A stretch of 64,000 bases of DNA, from assembly GCF_000716605.1 (NCBI RefSeq), contig NZ_JNXE01000025.1, positions 1-64,000 on the forward strand, written 5' to 3'. The notes beneath the pieces are model-generated. The model saw nothing but the letters and a program-made list of their open reading frames with translations. It did no database searches and was not told the DNA's origin. Numbering within the stretch: the first letter of the stretch is position 1; each line of letters starts with the position of its first letter. The translations under genes were made by a program, and so were the position numbers. Origin of the DNA: Streptomyces sp. NRRL F-525. GTDB taxonomy: Bacteria; Actinomycetota; Actinomycetes; Streptomycetales; Streptomycetaceae. Shown one piece after another: positions 1 through 8,390 of the stretch.

Positions 1-149
1 GAGACGTCGAACACCTCCCTCAACGGCGTAGGGGCCTTGTCCGTTGCGGACGCCGACGTCGTCACCTGATCAGTGGCCACACTGAAACGGCTCAGTGAGT
101 CCCTGTGCTGTTCAATCCTTCACGACCGAGCGGCACAGGGAAACTTGGC
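1..149. other. left edge, no confident gene
   Basis: The first 69 bases read open on the + strand and stop at a TGA (67-69), so they may be the last 22 codons of a gene that begins outside the window; 22 codons are too few to identify it. Bases 70-149 are the 3' side of the convergent restriction-like gene. If the attR reading at 2069-2115 is right, this stretch lies inside the integrated element. Confidence 0.3.
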
Positions 150-1271
150 CTAATGGCCGAGGGTGGGAACCGCATCTCCCACGAACCGACCGTCGTCCGA
201 TCGATAGACGACCCCAACGTCGTAGCGGTCAAGAAGGGCGTACATGTCAGGAGCAGGGGCGGCCGGCAACAAGACGACCCGCTTGGGCTCACCGTCGTGC
301 TCAGGCATGTCAACGTAGCGGCTGTAGTCCAGGATCTGGCCGAGTGCCATCCGCAAATCTTCCCGGGAGCTGGATCCCTTCGCCTCGTACAGCACATGAG
401 CCGTAGCGTCGTACAAGTCCGCACGAAGCGTTGAAGTGAGGCCCTTCACCTTGATCTGGTAGGCACCGGTCTGGTGCCCGGCAGCATCCAGGTGAGCCTT
501 GTACGCCTGCGTCAATTCGGCCTCATGACGGATGGCCACCGTGGCGGCGGTCGCAGCCCGGATACTCAAATGAGTGCCAAAGGCCTCAGGGACAACGAAC
601 GTACCGCTGGTCTCAGCGTTGGGAGCAGGCTTTCGCGGGGTGCGCCCCTTGCGTACGCGCTGCTTCGGAAGCGGCAAGGAGCCACTGGTCGCCGGGTCGG
701 ACTGGAACATTGCAGCAGTGACCGCCCGGAACGGCACGAACTCGCCCACGGTCTTCTCAGCGGGAGGGATCACATCCTCCTCGGCATGCTGCACGTCACC
801 GTCAGCGCGCAGTCGGAAGACAATGACGTTGCGTTCCTGGCCGTTCTCTCCATGAACCCTTCGCCACACGTAGGGCTCCATGCTGTCCAGCGTGAACGAC
901 CCTAGGTACCGGTGTGTCTTCGTATCGCTCCCAGGCACCTTGCCCACTCGCGTGAAGACTCGCAGCACCCGGCCCTCCTCCGCGTGCTGAAGGATCGCCC
1001 GGTTCCCAGTGCCAGCAGTGCCTTCGAAGGTCTGGTCACCGGACTTGCCCGCGCCGGTGTACTCGAAGACGGCTCCCAGCTCGTCCTCCTCGGCCAACCA
1101 GCCGTCGTAGTAGCCGACTCGCTCGCCCACGTCCGGGTCTGAGTAGACGTTGACACTGTGTTTGGACGTCGAGGGGCAGATGCCGCCTTGCGGGCTCCCT
1201 CCGAACACTGCACGAATCTGAGCCCGCGTACGGACATCACCGGGGTTGATCACTTCAACGCTAGCGGTCAT
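150..1271 (-). CDS. SRA-like / PD-(D/E)XK modification-dependent restriction endonuclease candidate
   Basis: The 373-residue product has two parts. Residues about 20-165 resemble the SRA/YDG-type modified-base reader of McrA-like Streptomyces proteins: GYYDG at 53-57, then a YTGAGKSGDQ stretch at 71-80 and a basic beta-rich segment. Residues about 235-325 look like a PD-(D/E)XK nuclease, with Asp285, Glu296-Ala-Lys298 and a following helix GQILDY. A linker rich in Lys, Arg and Pro (about 200-222) joins them. A modified-base reader fused to a nuclease is the architecture of type IV, modification-dependent restriction, so the expected target is foreign DNA with modified bases; the modification recognised cannot be read from sequence. 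Start is the ATG at 1271, which overlaps the stop of a small upstream reading frame by ATGA. The gene sits next to the putative attR and its GC is lower than that of the chromosome to the right, which fits a transferred defence gene. Function is inferred from domains. Confidence 0.75.
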   Translation of the reverse strand: MTASVEVINPGDVRTRAQIRAVFGGSPQGGICPSTSKHSVNVYSDPDVGERVGYYDGWLAEEDELGAVFEYTGAGKSGDQTFEGTAGTGNRAILQHAEEGRVLRVFTRVGKVPGSDTKTHRYLGSFTLDSMEPYVWRRVHGENGQERNVIVFRLRADGDVQHAEEDVIPPAEKTVGEFVPFRAVTAAMFQSDPATSGSLPLPKQRVRKGRTPRKPAPNAETSGTFVVPEAFGTHLSIRAATAATVAIRHEAELTQAYKAHLDAAGHQTGAYQIKVKGLTSTLRADLYDATAHVLYEAKGSSSREDLRMALGQILDYSRYVDMPEHDGEPKRVVLLPAAPAPDMYALLDRYDVGVVYRSDDGRFVGDAVPTLGH

Positions 1272-1555
1272 GAGTTGACCCTAGGCGACGGCACTGACAG
1301 CCCCACCAGCATCACACCGAGAGGCCAACTCGCCGTCCACACACCCGATGTCAGTGATCCCATGACGTCGAGAAGCTGGCCCAGCTGACCGGGCGCGCAC
1401 CTGTGGGCTTCAGGAAATGTGCCTTCCGGTGAGCTCTCGACGCCCCCGATCAGGGAGACCGGGTGCGGCCCGTACGGTGACTCCCTCAATGTCACCGTTG
1501 ACGATGGATCGGGGATGTCGATGGACATCACTCCGGAACGTGTATTAGGCGGCAT
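1268..1555 (-). CDS. possible small coupled ORF upstream of the restriction gene
   Basis: A 95-codon frame (85 codons from an internal ATG at 1528) whose TGA overlaps the ATG of the restriction-like gene as ATGA, the usual coupling in this genome. The product has no recognisable domain; its last third is mildly hydrophobic. The Shine-Dalgarno match for either start is poor. It may be a short leader peptide or simply chance. Low confidence. Confidence 0.25.
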   Translation of the reverse strand: MPPNTRSGVMSIDIPDPSSTVTLRESPYGPHPVSLIGGVESSPEGTFPEAHRCAPGQLGQLLDVMGSLTSGVWTASWPLGVMLVGLSVPSPRVNS

Positions 1556-2068
1556 GGCGGCTGAAAGGACTGGCCAGGGCGTCTACGGGGTCCATGGAGA
1601 AACCCTGGAGATGATCTTGAAATTGAGACCCCGGAGCACCAACAGAAACCGACGCACCCCAACCTTCTGACCTGCTCTTTTGGCATGGACCCCTGGTCGG
1701 CGATCTTCCAGAGCCTAATTCGGGACGAAGAGGTCATCGCGCAAGCTAGCCGCCCACGCGCTTCCGAAATCGGGACTTGCTCTGGTCGACAGCCAACAGC
1801 GTGGCTCAGGCTGGCAGGGGTACAGCGAGGCACACGCGCGCCTGCACGGTCGACTGACCCGCCCTCGTGGCTAACTGTCGGCGGCTGGGGCTCAGACACC
1901 CGGGTGCCCAGCTCGGCCGCGGTGCATTGACGTAGAAGGGCCGTGCCATTCGCGTGCCAGATCCTGCGGGGAACCACGGGAAACAGCGGGAACTTGCCCT
2001 GGGGGGCGACCAGGACTCCAACGCCATTCCGCCGCAGGTCAGCACAGCAACCGTCGCCAAGAGACCCA
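1556..2068. other. non-coding stretch inside the putative element
   Basis: No convincing gene on either strand. The reading frames present are short, lack ribosome sites and have no recognisable product. Base composition is more mixed than in the genes to the right. It separates the restriction-like gene from the tRNA fragment, as is common at the non-integrase end of integrated elements. Confidence 0.5.
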
Positions 2069-2115
2069 AGCTTCCCAAGCTGAGAGTGCGAGTTCGATTC
2101 TCGTCACCCGCTCCA
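2069..2115 (+). other. tRNA-Gly(CCC) 3' fragment, putative attR of an integrative element
   Basis: These 47 bases read as the 3' part of a tRNA: anticodon loop TTCCCAA at 2072-2078 (anticodon CCC) with a partial stem, a 5-base variable region, a T arm (stem 2088-2092 with 2100-2104, loop TTCGATT), the acceptor strand CACCCGC at 2105-2111, U73 and an encoded CCA at 2113-2115. The D arm and 5' acceptor strand are missing; upstream bases do not pair. Integrases that target tRNA 3' ends leave an intact tRNA at one end of the element and just such a 3' copy at the other. Because the fragment reads rightward, the intact tRNA and the element should lie to the left, outside the window. A decayed tRNA gene is the alternative. 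Confidence 0.75.
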
Positions 2116-2122
2116 GAATCCG

Positions 2123-2145
2123 CCCCCAGGTCCACGGCCTGGGGG
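2123..2145 (+). terminator. tRNA-type hairpin terminator
   Basis: Perfect 8-bp stem CCCCCAGG / CCTGGGGG (2123-2130, 2138-2145) with a 7-base loop, followed by a short T-containing run. It starts eight bases after the CCA of the tRNA fragment, where a tRNA terminator is expected, which supports the idea that sequence right of 2115 is the original chromosome downstream of the tRNA gene. Confidence 0.65.
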
Positions 2146-2262
2146 TTGTTCGTCGTCCAGGCCGATTCGGGGCCGGTGCTCGTCCGGGCGGAGGAACCGG
2201 TGTGCGGCTCAGGCCCTACTCTGATCCCCGGTAGGCAGGCAGGCGCTGGGAAGGGTTGATCG

Positions 2263-4413
2263 GTGATGACGCCCCTGAACACCGGGGATCCGGAGTCCAT
2301 AGGCGGCTACACCCTTCTCGGTCGGCTCGGGGCGGGCGGCATGGGGGTCGTCTATCTGGGAGTCTCCCCCTCGGGACGGCAGGTCGCGGTCAAGCTCGTG
2401 CGCGGGCCGTATGCCCAGGAGGAGGAGTTCCGGACGCGCTTCCGGCAGGAGATCGAGGCCGCGCGCAGAGTGAGCGGCGCCTTCACCGCGCCGGTCGTGG
2501 ACGCCGACCCGGACGCCGACCAGCCGTGGATGGCGACGCTCTACGTGCCGGCGCCCAACCTCGCCGAAGTCGTGCAGAAGGACGGCCCGTTGAGCCTGCG
2601 GGAACTGCGCGCGCTGGGGCTGGGGCTCACCGAGGCGCTGCGCGACATCCGGCGGGCGGGCCTGGTGCACCGGGACCTCAAACCGGGCAACGTCCTGATG
2701 ACCGAGGACGGGCCGCGCGTCATCGACTTCGGCATATCGCGGGCCTCCGGCCACCAGAGCCTCACCACGACCGGACGGATGATCGGCACCCCGCCCTTCA
2801 TGTCGCCGGAGCAGGTGTCCTCTCCCCGGGACGTCACCCCGGCCTCGGACGTGTTCTCGCTGGGGTCGCTGCTGGTGTTCGCGGCCGTCGGCACGGGACC
2901 GTTCGACGCCGACAGCCCGTACATAACGAGCTATCAGGTGGTGTTCGGGACCCCGGACCTCGGCGGCGTGCCCGAAGCGCTCCTCGGCATCGTCGAGCGC
3001 TGCCTGGACAAGGACCCGGCCGCGCGGCCGGAACTGACGGACATCCACCGCATGCTCCAGGCCCTGCCGGAATCCGACACCATCGGGTCCCCGAGGACCG
3101 GGCCCTCCGCGAAACCCCCGCGCGGCCCCGCTTCTCCGAACGCGGGCGACACGACCGGTACCGGTACCGGTACCGGCAAGCGACGCCGGACCCGGGCGCT
3201 GCTCACCGGCCTCGGCGCGGTGCTGGCCGTCACGGGGCTGTGTGTCGGCGTGGGTGTCTTCGTGTCCGGTTCGGACAGCCCCGCCAACGCCACCGCCGAC
3301 ACCTCCACGGCCACCACCCGGGCCGCGTCCCTGCCCGCCGGCTGGCGGCCGTGGCAGACGCCGTTGCGGTACGCCGTGAAAGGCATCCCCCTCGAGTACA
3401 ACGGCCCCGGATGCGTGGCCGAGGGAAGCGCCCTGTTCTGCGGCGGTACGGGTTTCACGGCCGCCAGGGTCGACGCGGCCTCCGGCCGTATCCAGTGGCG
3501 GACCGGCACCCGCCCCCAGGGGGCGCAGCCGATCGGCGTCCGCGACGGGCTGGTCTATGTGTACGAGGATCCGGACGACAGCACCAGGCGTGTGGTGGCC
3601 GTCGACGCCACGACCGGGCAGCGGCGGTGGCAGCGCGACATCAACAAGTCCGAGGACGCGGTCCTGTACGACGGCGGACTGCTGACCATGTCTCCGGACT
3701 ACTCGTCGTTCGTGGCCTACGGTCCTTCCGGCAAGGAGCTGTGGCGGGCGCCCTCGCTGGACGAGTACTGCACTCCGTCGGCACTGGGAGGCGCCCCCTA
3801 CGCCCTGTGCTCGCAGGGCAACGAGCCGGGCCAGGCCCCGATCGAGCTGATGAGGCTCGGGCCCGGCAGCCTCACCGAAACGGCCACCCTGCCCCGGAAG
3901 GCGGAAGCGCTCGGCGCCGTCGGCGGGCAGCCCCTGTTCCTCGCCCCCCAGACCGCGAAGGATGTGTACGAGGCCGGGTACGAACGGCCGTACAACGCAC
4001 TGCTGTCGGTGGCCCCGGGAACCGGGCAGGTCCGGCGGATACCGCTGGCGCGTCCGCTGACCGGCGCGGCCACCCTCGTGGACGGCGTCGTCTACTTCGT
4101 GCGGTCCGACGGGACGGTCACCGCGGTGTCGGCGGACAGCGGCAAGCAGCTCTGGCAGAAGGTGACGGACGTGGAGAGCCTGTCCGCGCCCGCGGTGTCG
4201 GCGACGTACAAGCGGGTCTATTTCGCCAACCGCTTCGGCCGTCTGCTGGCGCTGGACAGCCGCACCGGAGCGGAGGTCTGGCGCACCTCGGCGCTGGCCG
4301 ACCCCGGGGACAAGGTGCAGAGCTATCCGCCGCGCGTGCTGCTCGTCAAGGACGCGATCGTGGCGACGGCCGGCGACACGGCCTTCTCCCGGAGCGCGGC
4401 CGGGCCCGACTGA
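2263..4413 (+). CDS. receptor-type Ser/Thr protein kinase with PQQ-like beta-propeller
   Basis: The 716-residue product has an N-terminal Hanks-type kinase (about 14-270): glycine-rich loop GRLGAGGMG, the AVKL lysine, HRDLKPGN catalytic loop, DFG and a GTPPFMSPEQ activation segment. A Pro/Gly/Thr-rich linker with a GTGTGTG run follows, then one membrane helix at about residues 311-335, and an extracellular region of repeated short beta blades (DAATGRIQWR, DATTGQRRW, DSRTGAEVWR) typical of PQQ-type propellers. This is the usual sensor-kinase design: ligand or envelope cue outside, phosphorylation of cytoplasmic targets inside. GTG at 2263 (AAGGG seven bases upstream) or the next ATG at 2266 are both possible starts. 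It stands alone on its strand. Ligand and substrates are unknown. Confidence 0.9.
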   Translation: MMTPLNTGDPESIGGYTLLGRLGAGGMGVVYLGVSPSGRQVAVKLVRGPYAQEEEFRTRFRQEIEAARRVSGAFTAPVVDADPDADQPWMATLYVPAPNLAEVVQKDGPLSLRELRALGLGLTEALRDIRRAGLVHRDLKPGNVLMTEDGPRVIDFGISRASGHQSLTTTGRMIGTPPFMSPEQVSSPRDVTPASDVFSLGSLLVFAAVGTGPFDADSPYITSYQVVFGTPDLGGVPEALLGIVERCLDKDPAARPELTDIHRMLQALPESDTIGSPRTGPSAKPPRGPASPNAGDTTGTGTGTGKRRRTRALLTGLGAVLAVTGLCVGVGVFVSGSDSPANATADTSTATTRAASLPAGWRPWQTPLRYAVKGIPLEYNGPGCVAEGSALFCGGTGFTAARVDAASGRIQWRTGTRPQGAQPIGVRDGLVYVYEDPDDSTRRVVAVDATTGQRRWQRDINKSEDAVLYDGGLLTMSPDYSSFVAYGPSGKELWRAPSLDEYCTPSALGGAPYALCSQGNEPGQAPIELMRLGPGSLTETATLPRKAEALGAVGGQPLFLAPQTAKDVYEAGYERPYNALLSVAPGTGQVRRIPLARPLTGAATLVDGVVYFVRSDGTVTAVSADSGKQLWQKVTDVESLSAPAVSATYKRVYFANRFGRLLALDSRTGAEVWRTSALADPGDKVQSYPPRVLLVKDAIVATAGDTAFSRSAAGPD

Positions 4414-4627
4414 CCGGCCCGCCTGACCGGCCGGGGCGGCAATCTCCGCGCACGGATTCCCGTCGGGCACGGCGGGGTCGGGTCACGTACAGGTGGCTCT
4501 GCCGGTTCGGCGGCGAACCCGTCGCGAGTTGATTGCCCCCGTGGAAGGGAGGTGTCGATCAACCCCCGGCTGCCCAGTCTGGGTCGTGCGGGTGCCGAGT
4601 GAGCGCCCGGAAGCTGGAGTCAGAGTC

Positions 4628-5551
4628 ATGCCCAACGGAACCAGTCGTGCGAAACGCACGCTCGCGTCCACCGTGGCCGCCGCCGTGCTGGCGTTGATCG
4701 CCACCCTCTTCGGCCCGCTGGCCACCGCCCAGGCGCAGACCTACCCCTGCCCGGGCGGCCCGTCCTCGGGCGCCTCCTCGTCCGGGTCGAGCTGTCCCAC
4801 CCTGCACAACCGGGACATCGTGGCGGAGGCGGCCATGCCCGTCACCCTGTACCGCGGCGACTCCCGGCCCCCGATCGCCGACAACGACCAGGGCATCTTC
4901 AACACCGGTTTCTGGTCCCGGGGCACCAACTCCGACATCGTGTCCCACGTCCAGGGCGACCGCTCCCTGAACAGCGAGTACATCTCGACCACCGGCACCC
5001 AGGGCGTCGCCGACGACTTCGCGCGCAGCCAGGGCGTGAACAACCTGGCGAGCATCGCCCTGAACAACCAGTGCTCCACGGGCCGCCTCGTCGCCTACGC
5101 GATCCTCCCGGGCATCGGCCCCTACCTCATGGAACGCTGCCTGCGCGGCACGATCACCGCCCGCACGTTCGTCTACACGATCGACCCGGCGTACGCACGG
5201 AACGCGCTCTACGTCCCCGACCAGATCCGCAGCAACACCGACCTCTACAACCACTACCGCAGCCAGAACGAGTGGGCCTACGTCCGCCACATCCCGAACT
5301 GGGCGATCACCGGCGCCCGCATCTACACGATGACCGCCCGCTACAACCGCGGCTTCCTCGTGCCGTCCACGATCACGTTCCAGTACGACCAGTTCGTGGC
5401 CAACCCGCACCACGCCCAGACCCGCATCACCTACGACCCGGCCACCGACCGAGGCGCCGACTGGACCTACGACACGGCCCTCAACTCCCCCACCGCGAAC
5501 GGCTACTCGCGCGGGTGCAGCTCGATCACCCGGTGCCGGAACGGCAGTTGA
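4628..5551 (+). CDS. secreted mono-ADP-ribosyltransferase, pertussis S1 / pierisin class
   Basis: The 307-residue product opens with a Sec signal peptide (basic residues, hydrophobic run about 12-30, AQAQ cleavage region near 36). The catalytic R-S-E set of the cholera/pertussis-type ART fold is visible: Arg76 in LYRGDSRPP, the STT at 120-122 after EYI, and Gln213-x-Glu215 in SQNEW followed by a conserved IP...I..A segment. LYRGDSRPP and the following FNTGF region look like pertussis toxin S1; the QxE turn is also that of pierisin/Scabin enzymes that modify guanine in DNA. Six cysteines (41, 56, 149, 171, 287, 293) suggest disulfides. No translocation or binding subunit is encoded nearby. ATG 4628 is chosen because GGAG lies eight bases upstream and it gives a complete signal peptide. 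Target, protein or nucleic acid, is not decidable here. Confidence 0.8.
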   Translation: MPNGTSRAKRTLASTVAAAVLALIATLFGPLATAQAQTYPCPGGPSSGASSSGSSCPTLHNRDIVAEAAMPVTLYRGDSRPPIADNDQGIFNTGFWSRGTNSDIVSHVQGDRSLNSEYISTTGTQGVADDFARSQGVNNLASIALNNQCSTGRLVAYAILPGIGPYLMERCLRGTITARTFVYTIDPAYARNALYVPDQIRSNTDLYNHYRSQNEWAYVRHIPNWAITGARIYTMTARYNRGFLVPSTITFQYDQFVANPHHAQTRITYDPATDRGADWTYDTALNSPTANGYSRGCSSITRCRNGS

Positions 5552-5569
5552 GCGACGGCTCCCGCCGGG

Positions 5570-6748
5570 CTAGTTGGTTCCGGCGGTGAGTTCGCCGAAG
5601 AGCCTGTTCGCCGCGTCCGAGGTGAACTGGCGCTGGAGTTCGGCGCGGGCGATCCGCTTGCGGAACTCCCCCTCGTGGCCGGTGAAGCCGGCGTTGTGCA
5701 TGGTGTCGGTGATCCAGACCGCGAACGCCTGGTAGTTCCAGATGTGGGGCAGGCAGGTCTCGGAGTAGCTGTCGAGGAGGCTTCGGTCGCCCTTCTCCAC
5801 CTGGCGGATGACGGCGCGGGCGAAGATCTCCGTGTCGTGGAGCGCCAGGTGGATGCCCTTGGCGCTCATCGGCGGGACGAGGTGGGCGGCGTCGCCGAGG
5901 AGGTAGAGCCTGCCGTGGCTCATCGGTTCGTACACGACACCGCGCAGCGGCACGATCCGCTTGTCGACGATCTCGCCGGTGGGCACGGGGACGCCGAAGC
6001 GGGCCGCCAGTTCGTGCCAGACGCGGGCGTCCGGCCACTGCTCGGGGGTGTCGTCCACGGCGCACTGCAGGTAGAGGCGGCTCGCGTGCGGGCCGCGGGG
6101 CAGGATGCCGGCGAGGCCGAGCGAGTGGATCGCCATGCCGGAGGGATCGGCCGGCACCGCGGCCAGGACGCTGAGCCAGGAGTAGCCGTACGTGTGGGAG
6201 TACTCGGTCAGCGCGGAGGCGGGGACGGTGCTCCGGCTCACGCCCCGGAAACCGTCGCAGCCGGCGATGAAGTCGCACTCGACGGCCTCGGACGTGCCGT
6301 CAGGGTTGCGGTAGTGGACGAGGGGACGCTCGCCGGTGATGTTCTCCAGGGTCACGTCGGCGGCTTCGTGGCGCAGGTCTCCGCCGTCGCGCAGGAACAC
6401 GTCCGTGAGGTTGCGGACCAGGACCTGCTGAGGGCAGAAGAGACTGTCGTCGCCGTCATCGTCGTCGTCCACGTCGATCGGCATCGCCACCCCGTCGATG
6501 TAGAAGACGCCCCCGCTGTGCGGGACGGGGTCACCGGCCAGCACTTCCTCAAGGCCCCAGGCGCGGAACATGCGTACCCCGAAGGTGTCGATGGTCCCGG
6601 CCCGCTGCCGTTGTTCGACGTGGGCGCGGGTGTGCTTCTCCAGGACGACGCAGTCGACGCCGTTGCGCAGCAGGAAGTTGCCGAGCGTCAGGCCGGCGAC
6701 GCCTGCCCCGACGATGACGACGGTCGTGTGTTCGCGGGTCTCCGTCAT
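5570..6748 (-). CDS. pobA: 4-hydroxybenzoate 3-monooxygenase (FAD-dependent)
   Basis: The 392-residue product is full length for PobA, which hydroxylates 4-hydroxybenzoate to protocatechuate using NADPH and FAD. Visible are the Rossmann GAGVAG (14-19) with the following acidic strand end, RQRAGTID, the CDGFRGVSRS segment containing the DG motif, and GDAAHLVPPMSAKG where FAD and substrate meet. An odd insertion of acidic residues (DVDDDDDGDD, about 92-101) interrupts an otherwise typical sequence; it is encoded by a GTC/ATC-type repeat. The gene follows an AraC-type regulator on the same strand, separated by 178 bases. No protocatechuate ring-cleavage genes are in the window. Confidence 0.9.
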   Translation of the reverse strand: MTETREHTTVVIVGAGVAGLTLGNFLLRNGVDCVVLEKHTRAHVEQRQRAGTIDTFGVRMFRAWGLEEVLAGDPVPHSGGVFYIDGVAMPIDVDDDDDGDDSLFCPQQVLVRNLTDVFLRDGGDLRHEAADVTLENITGERPLVHYRNPDGTSEAVECDFIAGCDGFRGVSRSTVPASALTEYSHTYGYSWLSVLAAVPADPSGMAIHSLGLAGILPRGPHASRLYLQCAVDDTPEQWPDARVWHELAARFGVPVPTGEIVDKRIVPLRGVVYEPMSHGRLYLLGDAAHLVPPMSAKGIHLALHDTEIFARAVIRQVEKGDRSLLDSYSETCLPHIWNYQAFAVWITDTMHNAGFTGHEGEFRKRIARAELQRQFTSDAANRLFGELTAGTN

Positions 6749-6926
6749 GTGTGTGCGAGCCTCCGTGCTCAGAGCGGTTGCCGATCACGTCGGGGCGGTG
6801 GCGCCTGGGTGGTTCGGCGTGCGGCTCCCACTCTGGGATCGACGGTGACCTGGGAGCCACCGGTACCTGGACAGCGGATACCGGAAAGCCGCCAACCTCG
6901 CGGGACGGGCGGCCGCGGCCGAGGCG

Positions 6927-7700
6927 TTACCGCCGCTTGCGCAGCTCCGCCTGATAGCGGCCCGGCGTCTGGCCGATGACCTCGGTGAAGGCGTCGATGA
7001 AGCTGGAGGGGTTGGACCAGCCGCAGGTCATCGCCGTGTCCGTGACGGACCTGCCGTCGGCGAGGTGGACCAGGGCGTGATGGATCCGCAGGGTGGTGCG
7101 CCAGCGGTGGAAACTCATGCCCAGTTCCGTGTGGAACAGCCGGCTCAGGGTGCGCTCGCTCGCCCCGACCGTGCGGCCCAGCCCGGCCAGGGTGATCGGC
7201 CGGGCGGGGTCCTCGTACAGGAGGGCGGTGGCGGCGCGCAGCCGGTCGTCAGCGGGCTCGGGCAGGTGCAGGAACTGCTCGGCGGAATCGGTGAGTTCGT
7301 CGACGATCACCGTGAGCAGTCTCCGGTGCGCGCCGGGCCGCCGCTCCGGCCTGTCGGTGAGCGCGAGGAGCGCCTCGCGCAGCAGGGGGCTCACCGCGAA
7401 GACGCTGGGGTGGTCCACCAGTTTCGCGCAGAGATCGAGCGGGACGACGACGAGCCGCACGTCGGTCTCGCCGTAGAAGCGGTGGGAGTGGGCGAAGCGC
7501 GGTGGTGTCCAGGTGACGCGGTTGGCCGGGGCGACCCAGGTCCCTCGGTGCGTCACGGTGGCCAGCGCGCCGGCGGCGGCGTACACGAGCTGGCCCTGGA
7601 CGTGCGAGTGGGGGTCGAGCCGGTAGCCGTGCGGCAGCCACGCGCCGCCCTGGAGGATCGGCTCGGAGCTCGGCGGTGGCGGTTGACGGGTTTCCGGCAT
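6927..7700 (-). CDS. AraC-family transcriptional regulator, likely of pobA
   Basis: 257 residues: an N-terminal cupin-like half (HSHVQGQLVYAAAGA, then PPRFAHSHRFYG) and a C-terminal double helix-turn-helix (about 155-250) with TLAGLGRTVGASERTLSRLF and the signature ending SNPSSFIDAFTEVIGQTPGRYQ. Cupin-AraC proteins usually sense a small molecule and activate the neighbouring catabolic gene; the position just upstream of pobA on the same strand makes 4-hydroxybenzoate control the simplest guess. The start GTG/ATG at 7700 lies 129 bases from the divergent sigma gene. Ligand and target are inferred from position only. Confidence 0.85.
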   Translation of the reverse strand: MPETRQPPPPSSEPILQGGAWLPHGYRLDPHSHVQGQLVYAAAGALATVTHRGTWVAPANRVTWTPPRFAHSHRFYGETDVRLVVVPLDLCAKLVDHPSVFAVSPLLREALLALTDRPERRPGAHRRLLTVIVDELTDSAEQFLHLPEPADDRLRAATALLYEDPARPITLAGLGRTVGASERTLSRLFHTELGMSFHRWRTTLRIHHALVHLADGRSVTDTAMTCGWSNPSSFIDAFTEVIGQTPGRYQAELRKRR

Positions 7701-7829
7701 CGGACGTCAATCTACCGACGGTCGCAGCACCTGGGCGAAGCCGACGGCACACCGAGCGGCGCCCCTGATTGTGTGACGCGGCTCACGCCGAAGCGAAAAC
7801 CGGCGGCCCCCGCCCCGCGTCTAGCCGGT

Positions 7830-8390
7830 GTGAGATCACTCAGGAAGGCACCCGGCGAGCTGGACGAGGAGCGGCTCGTGCGGCTGGTGGCGCGGGGCGA
7901 CCGTGCGGCGTTCGACGAGCTGTACCGGCGTACCGCGCCGTGGATGGCGGTGCGGCTGCGCCGGCGCTGTGCCGACGAGCAGATCGTCGCCGAGGTGATG
8001 CAGGAGACGTATCTGGCGGTGTGGCAGGCGGCGGGGGCGTTCGCGGGGGCCTCGGTGGGCGGTACGGCCGTCGGGTGGCTGTGGACGATCGCGGCGCGGC
8101 GGCTCGTCGACGCCTTCCGGCGGCGGGCCCATCACGCCGAGCCGCCGCCGGCCGCCTCGTCCGTCGGCGCCGCGCCCGGCGCCGAGGAGGAGGTGCTCGC
8201 GGCGACCGTCGGCGGGGACGTCGGGGACGCGCTGCGGACCCTCGCGCCGGAACTCCGGCAAGTACTGCAGGCGTTGGTGCTCGACGGGCTGTCCGTCCGG
8301 GAGACCTCCGTCCTGCTCGGACTGCCCGAGGGCACGGTCAAGACCCGTGCGCGCCGGGCCCGGATCGCGATGCGGAGGGCGCTGACATGA
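7830..8390 (+). CDS. ECF-type RNA polymerase sigma factor
   Basis: 186 residues with region 2 (RLVARGDRAAFDELYRRTAPWM ... VMQETYLAVWQ) and region 4 (LAPELRQVLQALVLDGLSVRETSVLLG, then EGTVKTRARRAR). The reading frame stays open far upstream, so the start was placed by content: GTG at 7830 begins just ahead of the conserved domain; another GTG at 7773 would add 19 residues. Neither has a strong ribosome site, so a leaderless message is possible. The stop overlaps the next gene as ATGA, and that gene encodes a zinc-finger membrane protein, the usual arrangement of a sigma factor and its membrane anti-sigma factor. Confidence 0.85.
   Translation: MRSLRKAPGELDEERLVRLVARGDRAAFDELYRRTAPWMAVRLRRRCADEQIVAEVMQETYLAVWQAAGAFAGASVGGTAVGWLWTIAARRLVDAFRRRAHHAEPPPAASSVGAAPGAEEEVLAATVGGDVGDALRTLAPELRQVLQALVLDGLSVRETSVLLGLPEGTVKTRARRARIAMRRALT

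Noticed and set aside
2069..2115. A functional tRNA gene
   Set aside because: The 5' acceptor strand, D arm and part of the anticodon stem are missing, so it cannot fold as a tRNA.
2209..4470. Long open frame antisense to the Ser/Thr kinase
   Set aside because: Arg/Gly/Pro-rich product with no domain; the + strand frame holds complete kinase motifs. A typical shadow frame of high-GC DNA.
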